Source of the DNA: Verrucomicrobiota bacterium
Lineage (GTDB): Bacteria > Verrucomicrobiota > Verrucomicrobiia > Opitutales > Opitutaceae
Direction: 5' to 3'
DNA: 9,877 nt
Assembly: GCA_023457035.1 (NCBI GenBank)
Contig: JAEWNN010000138.1
Location: 1 to 9,877, forward strand
Below the pieces are notes generated by a model. The model was given only the letters and a program-made list of their open reading frames with translations, searched no databases and had not been told where the DNA came from. Below are positions 1 through 5,468 of the stretch, piece by piece. The stretch's first letter is position 1, and each line of letters opens with the position of its first letter. A program made the translations under genes and the position numbers.

Positions 1-203
1 GAGACGAAGGCGCCGATGGCCCCCGCGATCCAGAACGCCGGGAGCAGGCAGAGGATCACGTGCTCCTGCGCGTACCATTTCGTCAACGCCAGCGCCTCGG
101 CCACGGCGCCGTCGAAGCGCGGCGTGCCCAGCGGCATGAAGTAGACGGCGGCGAAGACCGCGGCCATCCAGGCCAGGACGGTGAATTCTTTCTTCTGATC
201 CAT
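1..203 (-). CDS. ArsP/UPF0718-type permease, N-terminal part (runs off the window)
   Basis: The first 67 residues are present; the rest lies beyond the left edge. The protein starts MDQKKEFTVLAW, has a hydrophobic helix at about residues 8-24, a short loop, then the stretch KWYAQEHVILCLLPAFWIAG (about residues 42-61), which opens the second membrane segment. That second stretch resembles the beginning of the UPF0718/DUF318 permease family, whose known members include ArsP, an exporter of trivalent organoarsenicals, and related metal permeases. The gene follows the ArsR regulator by 49 bases on the same strand, a common pairing for metalloid efflux. An operator-like site lies in that gap. The ATG at 203 has no clear ribosome binding site. 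The family call comes from recall of a short N-terminus plus context; the transported substrate cannot be told. Confidence 0.72.
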   Translation of the reverse strand, partial: MDQKKEFTVLAWMAAVFAAVYFMPLGTPRFDGAVAEALALTKWYAQEHVILCLLPAFWIAGAIGAFV

Positions 204-217
204 GGGAATTGGTCCGC

Positions 218-239
218 TGTTTGGCGTTCTTGCGAAATA
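218..239. promoter_or_regulatory. Second ArsR operator-like site, between arsR and the permease gene
   Basis: The plus strand reads TGTTTGGC, six bases, then GCGAAATA. This matches the site before arsR (TGTTTCGC, six bases, GCGAAATA) at 15 of the 16 half-site positions, with the same six-base spacer. It lies 15 bases upstream of the permease ATG and just after the arsR stop codon. Likely binding by the ArsR protein is inferred from the repeat and its placement. On the minus strand the sequence TTATAT overlaps its upstream edge and could serve as a -10 element, so the permease may have its own controlled start of transcription. Confidence 0.55.
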
Positions 240-252
240 TAAGGCAAGCCGA

Positions 253-579
253 TCACCGCCCGCAGGCGCACGAGGCGGCGCCCGCCTTGGCCGTCGCCAC
301 GCCGTTGCCCAGGCAGTCGAGGAAGGTGCCGACGCAGGGCAGCGCCAGCCGGTAGTAGACCTGCAGGCCGCGCTTCTCGTCCTCCACCACCCCGGCCGAC
401 TTCAGCACCGAGAGATGGCGCGAGACCGTCGACCAGCCGCCGGCGGACACGTCGACCAGCTCGCACACACAGCGCTCGCCGCCGAGCAACTCCTCGACGA
501 TACGCAGCCGGGCCGGGTGGCCGAGGGCCTTGAAGATCGCGGCGCGCTCCTTGCGCTGCTTGGCGGTGACGGCGGTCAT
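253..579 (-). CDS. ArsR/SmtB-family metal- or metalloid-sensing transcriptional repressor
   Basis: A 108-residue winged-helix repressor of the usual family length. The N-terminal helices (QRKERAAIFKALGHPARLRI, residues 8-27) are classic ArsR. The helix-turn-helix covers about residues 37-60, with recognition helix STVSRHLSVLK at 50-60, followed by the wing near GLQVYYRL. Helix 3 carries ERCVCEL, placing C37 and C39 where the CVC thiols of E. coli ArsR bind As(III)/Sb(III). Four more cysteines follow: C82, C89 and the C-terminal C104 and C106. Such proteins leave DNA when their thiols bind metal. The gene precedes an ArsP-type permease on the same strand and has an 18-base perfect palindrome in its promoter, pointing to autoregulation. 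I chose the ATG at 579 because it gives the standard family N-terminus; the open frame continues far upstream without homology. The ligand is unknown; arsenicals are the first guess. Confidence 0.92.
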   Translation of the reverse strand: MTAVTAKQRKERAAIFKALGHPARLRIVEELLGGERCVCELVDVSAGGWSTVSRHLSVLKSAGVVEDEKRGLQVYYRLALPCVGTFLDCLGNGVATAKAGAASCACGR

Positions 580-590
580 GTTGGCCGCCC

Positions 591-618
591 ATTGTTTCGC
601 GGATCCGCGAAATAGCAA
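591..618 (-). promoter_or_regulatory. Promoter and operator of the arsR-permease unit
   Basis: On the minus strand TTGCTA (618-613) and AACAAT (596-591) are separated by 16 bases and each match four of six positions of the sigma-70 -35 and -10 consensus. The perfect 18-base palindrome TTTCGCGGATCCGCGAAA (595-612) fills this spacer; extended, it is TGTTTCGC-N6-GCGAAATA at 593-614. A repressor bound here would block RNA polymerase, the usual ArsR arrangement. The predicted transcript would start only a few bases before the ATG at 579, so the message may be nearly leaderless. The palindrome is seen directly; the promoter assignment is inference. Confidence 0.6.
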
Positions 619-669
619 GCGCTTGATCGCCGCCCTGCTCCCCGCTGTCGACTGGGCGGGCTGCATCGT

Positions 670-697
670 TTGACATCCTTTCCGCGCCTGCGTTACT
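670..697 (+). promoter_or_regulatory. Candidate sigma-70 promoter for the CNNM/CorC gene
   Basis: A perfect TTGACA lies at 670-675. After 16 bases comes GTTACT (692-697), a three-of-six match to the -10 consensus. Transcription would start near 704, about 20 bases before the ATG at 724. The -35 match is strong but the -10 is weak, so this is a moderate call. It lies in the divergent gap shared with arsR. Confidence 0.4.
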
Positions 698-723
698 GGA
701 CCCTCTTTCCTCCGCGCCCACCG

Positions 724-2043
724 ATGCCGATCCTCGTCGAGCTGCTCATCATCTTCCTGCTCCTGCTGGCCAACGGCGTCTTCGCCATGGCGGAGATCGC
801 GGTGGTCTCCGCGCGCAAGGCGCGGCTGAAGGCCGAGGCGGAGCGGGGCTCCGTGAAGGCCCGCGCCGCGCTGGCGCTGGCGGAGCAGCCCGACCGGTTC
901 CTCTCCGCAGTACAGATCGGCATCACGCTGGTGGGCGTCCTGTCGGCGGCCTTCGCCGGCACCAACCTCACTGCAAAGCTCGCCGGCCTCGTCGCCCAGG
1001 CGCCCGCCCTTGCGCCCCACGCCGACCGGATCGCGTTCTTCGCGGTGGTGGCGCTGCTGACCTACTTCTCTCTCATCATCGGCGAACTCGTCCCCAAGCG
1101 CATCGCCCTCGGCAACCCCGAGGGGCGCGCGATGGCGATCGCGCTCCCGATGACCGGACTGACCCGGTTGGCCGCGCCTTTCGTCTGGTTGCTCACCGTC
1201 TCCTCCAACGGCGTGCTCAAGCTCCTCGGGCTCGGCCGCCCCGTCGAGGCGCCGCCCTCGGAGGAGGAGATCTCGCACCTCATCGAACAGGGCACCACCG
1301 CGGGCGTCTTCCACAAGGCCGAGCGCGCGATGGTCGAAGGCGTGCTCCGCCTCGACGAGCGCCCCGTCACCACGATCATGACGCGCCGCACCCGCATCGT
1401 GTGGCTCAACGTGGCCGACGCCGACGAGGTCAACTGGCGCAAGATCGTCACCAGCGGCCACTCGCACTTCCCCGTCTACGAGGGCACGCGCGACAACGTC
1501 ATCGGCATGGTCGCCGTGAAGGCGCTCTGGGCCAACTCCGCCATCGGCCTGCCCAACAACATCCGCCACCACCTCACGCCGCCGCTGCTCGTGCCCGCCA
1601 CGATCACCGCCGTGCAACTGCTCGAGACGTTCAAGAAGTCCGGCAAGCACCTCGCGCTCGTCACCGACGAGTTCGGCAGCATCCAGGGGCTGGTGACCCT
1701 GATCGACGTGATGGAGGCGATCGTCGGCGACCTGCCCGAGCCGGGCGACCGCCACGCGCCCGACGCCGTGCAACGCGACGACGGCTCCTGGCTGGTCGAC
1801 GGTTTCATGCCGCTGCCGGAGCTGCACCGGCGCTTCGGTATCGCCGCCCTGCCGGGCGAGGAGGACGAGGACTTCGAGACGCTCGGCGGCTTCGTGACCG
1901 ACCGCCTCGCGCACATCCCGAAGGCCGGCGAGTCGTTCCTGTGCGAGGGCTGGAAGTTCGAGGTGGCCGACATGGACCGCCACCGCGTGGACAAGGTGAT
2001 CCTCACCCGCCAACCGGCCCCCGCCGCCCCGCCGCCGGCCTGA
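724..2043 (+). CDS. CNNM/CorC (HlyC)-type membrane protein with CBS pair
   Basis: A 439-residue protein with the three-part layout of the DUF21/CNNM-CBS-CorC_HlyC family, often named hemolysin-like or magnesium/cobalt efflux protein. The CNNM membrane domain spans about residues 1-185, with hydrophobic helices near 3-25, 60-80, 100-122 and 137-165, and the family motif GELVPK at 120-125. A CBS pair follows: the first begins near MTRRTRIVWL (219), the second contains VTDEFGSIQGLVTLIDVMEA (from 313). The C-terminal CorC/HlyC domain begins near DGSWLVDGFMPL (about 353) and ends near residue 430. Characterised relatives are linked to Mg2+ or Na+ transport across the inner membrane, with CBS domains sensing nucleotides. 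The ATG at 724 gives the standard N-terminus; a TTG 54 bases earlier would add an unconvincing extension and overlaps the candidate -35 box. The ion handled is not evident. Confidence 0.93.
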   Translation: MPILVELLIIFLLLLANGVFAMAEIAVVSARKARLKAEAERGSVKARAALALAEQPDRFLSAVQIGITLVGVLSAAFAGTNLTAKLAGLVAQAPALAPHADRIAFFAVVALLTYFSLIIGELVPKRIALGNPEGRAMAIALPMTGLTRLAAPFVWLLTVSSNGVLKLLGLGRPVEAPPSEEEISHLIEQGTTAGVFHKAERAMVEGVLRLDERPVTTIMTRRTRIVWLNVADADEVNWRKIVTSGHSHFPVYEGTRDNVIGMVAVKALWANSAIGLPNNIRHHLTPPLLVPATITAVQLLETFKKSGKHLALVTDEFGSIQGLVTLIDVMEAIVGDLPEPGDRHAPDAVQRDDGSWLVDGFMPLPELHRRFGIAALPGEEDEDFETLGGFVTDRLAHIPKAGESFLCEGWKFEVADMDRHRVDKVILTRQPAPAAPPPA

Positions 2044-2046
2044 TCG

Positions 2047-2583
2047 ATGCGCCTTTCGCTCAAAGCCTTCCGCTGGTTCCATCGCCGGCAGCTCACCCGC
2101 AAGCGGCTGCACGGAGGTTTCCTGCACCGGCGACTCGGCGACCGGATCCTCGACAAGGCGCTCTGGAAACCCACGCGCGAGTCGATCGCCCGCGCGTGGT
2201 TGATCGGGTTTCCGGTCACGATGGTGCCCTTCCTCCCCTTCCAGTCGCTCATCGCCGCCGCGATCGCACTCTTCTTCCGCGCCAATCTGCTGGTGGCGAT
2301 CGCGCTCCAGTTCCTCTCTTCGCCGCTCACTGCACCGATCCAACTGCCCGCCTGCTACTTCGTCGGGGAGGTCGTGCGCGGCCGGGCGATCGGCGACACG
2401 TGGTTCGAGATCACGCACGCGCCACGCCACGTCTTCACCGGCGACGCGATGACGTCGCTCTACCTCGGTGCCGTCATTCTCGGACTGGTCGGCGGAGCGC
2501 TCGGCTACCTCGCGATCCACGGCACGTGGAAGGATCTGCCGCTGCGGAAGCGGCGGACCGCTACACCGCCGGACAGCGTCTAG
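2047..2583 (+). CDS. DUF2062-domain membrane protein
   Basis: A 178-residue protein. Its N-terminus (residues 1-45) is strongly basic. Hydrophobic segments follow at about 49-77, 80-106 and 136-157. The stretch from WLIGFPVTMVPFLPFQSLI through FRANL to SSPLTAP (91-97) matches the pattern of the DUF2062 family, in which a G-F-x-P-x-P-x-Q-like first helix is followed by an N/S-P-L-T-x-P turn. The biochemical role of this family is not established. It starts 3 bases after the stop codon of the CNNM/CorC gene, so the two are almost surely co-transcribed and probably translationally coupled, since no separate ribosome binding site is seen. Its C-terminal tail is basic and polar. No terminator was recognised in the 30 bases after its stop. 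Confidence 0.85.
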   Translation: MRLSLKAFRWFHRRQLTRKRLHGGFLHRRLGDRILDKALWKPTRESIARAWLIGFPVTMVPFLPFQSLIAAAIALFFRANLLVAIALQFLSSPLTAPIQLPACYFVGEVVRGRAIGDTWFEITHAPRHVFTGDAMTSLYLGAVILGLVGGALGYLAIHGTWKDLPLRKRRTATPPDSV

Positions 2584-2613
2584 ACGCCCTGCGGCGCGGT
2601 CGCCTCGCGATCT

Positions 2614-2832
2614 TCAATGTCCCGCGTGGAAGGGGCGCACGGAGAAGCGCGGGCACTCGGTGCCGGGTCGCACCAAGCCCTGCCGGAACGGACAGCCGGG
2701 ATCGCGGCACCAGCCCCAGTCGGGCAACGCCGGCAACTCCTCGAAATGCACGCAGTCGCGGTCGCAGGGCTGCCGGCTGGGGGGAACGCCTTGCCCGCGG
2801 GCTTGTGGCTTTGGCGAGGGGCGCGGGTCCAT
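2614..2832 (-). CDS. Small cysteine-rich protein of unknown function
   Basis: A 72-residue open frame with strong GC bias at third codon positions, as expected for a real gene in this genome. The first 20 residues are proline-rich and probably disordered. The core has five cysteines: C23, C27, C42, C47 and C60, in the pattern CDRDC, GWCRDPGC and TECPRF. The C-x3-C, C-x4-C and lone C spacing suggests a small metal-binding or Fe-S fold. An in-frame stop lies four codons before the ATG at 2832, so the start is well bounded. The gene follows sufE on the same strand with a 55-base gap and is convergent with the DUF2062 gene. I do not recognise a named family. It is called from coding bias and cysteine pattern, so a chance open frame remains possible. 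Confidence 0.55.
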   Translation of the reverse strand: MDPRPSPKPQARGQGVPPSRQPCDRDCVHFEELPALPDWGWCRDPGCPFRQGLVRPGTECPRFSVRPFHAGH

Positions 2833-2887
2833 GAGCAGCGTTCAGAGGAGCAGGCACCCTGCGCGCAAGTTCAAGATCTGCCGCCGT

Positions 2888-3307
2888 TCAACCCTGCGCG
2901 AGGCAGTGTTGGGCGAAGGCCTTGATGCGCTGGCGCAGGCTGGCGAGCCCGTTGGCCCGGTTGGGCGAAAGCGCCTGGGTGATGCCGACCTCGCCAAGAA
3001 AATCCGTCTCCATCGCGATGATGTCGGTCGGCTTCTCGCCGCTGTAGAAGGAGCACACGACCGCCGCGATGCCCTTGGTGATGAGCGCGTCGGCATCCAT
3101 GCGGAAGTAACAGAGCCCGTCCCGAAACTCGGGCACGAGCCAAAGCTGGGAGACGCAGCCGGGCAGCAGGCGGTCCTCGGTCTTGAGGTTCGCCTCCAGC
3201 GGGGGAAACTTGCGCCCCCGCGAGAGCAGGTAGGCGAGGCGCTCCTCGCCGTCGGGGAGGAGTCCGATCGTCTCGATCAGGTCGGCGCGTTTTTGCTCGA
3301 GGCTCAT
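2888..3307 (-). CDS. sufE: SufE-family cysteine desulfurase activator
   Basis: A 139-residue cytoplasmic protein of normal SufE length. SufE accepts the persulfide sulfur from the cysteine desulfurase SufS and passes it to the SufBCD scaffold for Fe-S cluster assembly. The active-site cysteine is C51, in LLPGCVSQLW, the same position and context as C51 of E. coli SufE. Other family stretches are KRADLIETIGLLPDGEERL near the N-terminus, RMDADALITKGIAAVV in the middle, and LSPNRANGLASLRQRIKAFA near the end. The ATG at 3307 gives the expected N-terminus; the bases before it read GCCACCAC and contain no Shine-Dalgarno. No sufS, sufB, sufC or sufD is present, so this is a stand-alone copy followed only by the small cysteine-rich gene. 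It could serve SufS or the related CsdA; the sequence does not decide. Confidence 0.95.
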   Translation of the reverse strand: MSLEQKRADLIETIGLLPDGEERLAYLLSRGRKFPPLEANLKTEDRLLPGCVSQLWLVPEFRDGLCYFRMDADALITKGIAAVVCSFYSGEKPTDIIAMETDFLGEVGITQALSPNRANGLASLRQRIKAFAQHCLAQG

Positions 3308-3371
3308 GTGGTGGCTGCGTGCGGCAGGAGGAAGACCAAACCGCGCCGGGGGCCGGCAGGTCAAGCGTGGG

Positions 3372-3388
3372 GATCGGCCGGGCCGATC
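3372..3388. repeat. 17-base near-perfect palindrome in the sufE-ligase gap
   Basis: GATCGGCC (3372-3379), one G, then GGCCGATC (3381-3388). The single-base centre is too tight for a full hairpin, so it may be a protein-binding site or the edge of the neighbouring intergenic repeat. It lies 65 bases upstream of the sufE start, in divergent intergenic DNA. No function can be assigned. Confidence 0.4.
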
Positions 3389-3404
3389 GGCAGAGTACAG
3401 AAGG

Positions 3405-3526
3405 CGACAGAAGGTAACGAAGAGAACGAAGGTGCTGCCGGAAGAAGATAGATTCTCTGCGCCCATCCGGGGAGAAGGTTTCATGCCGGGTATCTGCTCT
3501 TTGTTTCCTTCGTTATCTTCTGTCGG
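3405..3526. repeat. Imperfect inverted repeat, purine-rich intergenic element
   Basis: The left arm (3405-3430) reads CGACAGAAGGTAACGAAG and continues with a second AACGAA unit. The reverse complement of the right arm (3501-3526) reads CGACAGAAGATAACGAAG and then AAACAAA. The arms agree at 22 of 26 positions and are separated by 70 bases. Purine-rich AACGAAG-like runs of this kind are dispersed between genes in some Verrucomicrobiota and Planctomycetota genomes, as I recall. The element fills most of the 284-base divergent gap between sufE and the ligase gene (3308-3591), where no promoter stood out. Whether it is a mobile miniature element or a structured RNA is unknown. Confidence 0.5.
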
Positions 3527-3591
3527 TCCGATGTTTCGTTCGCCCGTTTCCGCGCTGGCGTCGCCGGAGATCTGTGACCAGCCTCCGGCCC

Positions 3592-5412
3592 ATGAACGGC
3601 TGCCACACCCCTGGCGGCCGGCCCGCGTGGCCCCACACCGCCGTGCTGGCCCTTCTGCTCCTGTTCGCGTCCGCGCTGTGCGCGGAAACGCTGCCAAACG
3701 AAACCGCCCGCGCCCGCATCGCCGAGCTCCGCGCCGAGATCGCCCACCACGACGAACTCTATTTCCGGCACGCTGCTCCGGAGATCACCGACGACGCCTA
3801 CGATGCGCTCAAGCGCGAGCTCGCCTCCCTCGAGCGCGAACACTCCGCCGAGGCCGCCGCGGTCCCTCCGTTGCCCTCACTCGGCGACGACCACACCGAC
3901 GGCTTCGCACGCCTCCCCCATCGCGCCCCGATGCTCGGGCTCGCCAAGAGCTACACGGAAGCGGAGCTGCGTGCGTGGCATGCGGGCATGACCGCGCACA
4001 ATAGCAGCGCCGGCGTCGCCCTCGTGATCGAACCGAAGGTCGATGGCGCCGCCTTCAGCGCCACGTACGCGCGCGGCGCTCTGGTGCGCGTGCTCACGCG
4101 AGGCAACGGCACCAGCGGCGACGACGTCACAACGGTGGCGCGCCGCATCCGGTCGCTGCCGCCACAACTCGTGGCGCGCGGGCCCGATGGCACGGCGAAT
4201 GCGATTCCGGACCTCATCGAGCTGCGCGGTGAGGTGTACGCGGGCTGGGTGCAGTTCGCCCGGCTCAACCGCGAGCGCGAGGCCGCGGGCGAGGAGCCGG
4301 CCGCCCACCCGCGCAATCTTGCCGCCGGCATCCTCAAGCAGCTCGCACCCGAGGAAACGGACCTCCGCGCGCTCGATGTCGTATTCTACAACTGGGGCGC
4401 CTGCGAACCGGTGAGCGCCGCGCCGGAGTCGCAACGGGCCTTCCACGAGCAGGCGCGCCGCTGGGGCCTGCCGGTGATCGACCGTACGCGTGTCGCCACC
4501 AACGCCGACGCTCTCTGGCAGGCGGTGCAGGCCCTCGGTGCCGAGCGGCGCACGCTGGCGTACCCGATCGATGGCGCCGTGGCGAAGGTCGATGCCGTGG
4601 CCTTGCGCCGGCAGCTCGGCGAAAGCGACGCCGCGCCGCGCTGGGCGTTGGCGTACAAGTTCACCGCCGAGCGCGCTACCACCCGCCTGCGCGCGATCAC
4701 CATCCAAGTCGGCCGCACCGGTCGGCTCACGCCAGTGGCGGAGCTGGAGCCCGTGGCGCTCGCCGGCAGCTCGGTCACCCGCGCGTCGCTGCACAACCCG
4801 GCCGCACTCGCACGGCTCGGTGCGCGGATCGGCGACCGCGTGGTGCTGGAGAAGTCCGGCGAGATCATCCCGCAGATCGTCGCAGTGGACCGCGCGCAGC
4901 GCCCACCGGAGAGCGCGGCGTACGCGTTTCCCGCCAACTGCCCGGAGTGCGGCACGCCGGCGGTGTTCAGCGCAGGGCGCACCGAGGCGCGCTGTCCGAA
5001 CGAGTATTGCGCGGCGAAGGTCCGCGCGCGGCTCGGGCACTTCGCCGACTGCGTGGAAATCAAAGGCCTCGGCCCGGCGACGGTCTCCACGCTCGTCGCG
5101 CGCGGGCTCGTGCGCGACGCGAGCGATCTCTACCGGCTGCACCGCGAACAGCTCGTGGCGTTGCCAGGAATCGGCGACAAGAAGGCCGGCGCACTGCTCA
5201 AAGCCATCGCGCGTAGCAAGCGCGCCGAGCTCTGGCGCGTGGTCGCCGGGCTCGGTATCCCGCGCGTGGGCGTGGTTACGGCGAAGCAGCTGGCGGGACG
5301 GCACCATTCGCTCCGACAGCTCGCGAAAGCGCCGGAGATTGCGGATTGGATCAGCGAGCCAAGAAACCGCGAACTGTGGACGCGACTGGCGGAACTGCGC
5401 GGCGAACCCTGA
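3592..5412 (+). CDS. NAD-dependent DNA ligase, LigB-like, with N-terminal signal peptide and no BRCT domain
   Basis: About 606 residues. After a polar start comes a hydrophobic helix (about residues 17-31, TAVLALLLLFASALC) with a plausible signal peptidase site after ASA. Domain Ia follows, with HHDELYF and ITDDAYDAL (NMN contacts; Y57). The adenylation domain has the nucleophile K149 in EPKVDG, then RGNGTSGDD, ELRGEVY, YPIDGAVAKVD and WALAYKF. The OB domain has VGRTGRLTPVAELEP. The zinc finger keeps all four cysteines (C450, C453, C468, C473). Helix-hairpin-helix repeats include GLGPATVSTL and LPGIGDKKAGALL. It ends there; the BRCT domain of LigA is absent. The leader, missing BRCT and RGNG (not RGDG) fit the LigB type of enterobacteria. 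All catalytic motifs look intact, so it should seal nicks. The ATG at 3592 lacks a ribosome binding site; a GTG at 3574, four bases after GGAG, is an alternative adding six residues. Confidence 0.9.
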   Translation: MNGCHTPGGRPAWPHTAVLALLLLFASALCAETLPNETARARIAELRAEIAHHDELYFRHAAPEITDDAYDALKRELASLEREHSAEAAAVPPLPSLGDDHTDGFARLPHRAPMLGLAKSYTEAELRAWHAGMTAHNSSAGVALVIEPKVDGAAFSATYARGALVRVLTRGNGTSGDDVTTVARRIRSLPPQLVARGPDGTANAIPDLIELRGEVYAGWVQFARLNREREAAGEEPAAHPRNLAAGILKQLAPEETDLRALDVVFYNWGACEPVSAAPESQRAFHEQARRWGLPVIDRTRVATNADALWQAVQALGAERRTLAYPIDGAVAKVDAVALRRQLGESDAAPRWALAYKFTAERATTRLRAITIQVGRTGRLTPVAELEPVALAGSSVTRASLHNPAALARLGARIGDRVVLEKSGEIIPQIVAVDRAQRPPESAAYAFPANCPECGTPAVFSAGRTEARCPNEYCAAKVRARLGHFADCVEIKGLGPATVSTLVARGLVRDASDLYRLHREQLVALPGIGDKKAGALLKAIARSKRAELWRVVAGLGIPRVGVVTAKQLAGRHHSLRQLAKAPEIADWISEPRNRELWTRLAELRGEP

Positions 5413-5419
5413 CAAAGAA

Positions 5420-5452
5420 AAGCCGCCGGTCCCCTTTTGAGACCGGCGGCTT
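5420..5452 (-). terminator. Intrinsic terminator of ilvD, possibly acting in both directions
   Basis: AAGCCGCCGGTC (5420-5431) pairs perfectly with GACCGGCGGCTT (5441-5452) around a nine-base loop. On the minus strand the stem is followed by TTCTTTGTC, a U-rich tail fitting the end of ilvD, whose stop codon is 16 bases upstream. On the plus strand the stem starts 7 bases after the ligase stop, but its tail (ATCGGG) is poor, so termination of the ligase message would rest on the hairpin alone. Confidence 0.85.
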
Positions 5453-5468
5453 ATCGGGAAACCAATCC

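Noticed and set aside
670..723. TTG start adding 18 residues to the CNNM/CorC protein
   Set aside because: The extension has no family match and overlaps a perfect TTGACA box; the ATG at 724 gives the usual start just before the first membrane helix.
253..2520. Minus-strand open frame of 755 codons ending as ArsR
   Set aside because: Only the last 108 codons (start at 579) are ArsR. The upstream portion is antisense to the CNNM and DUF2062 genes and has shadow-like composition.
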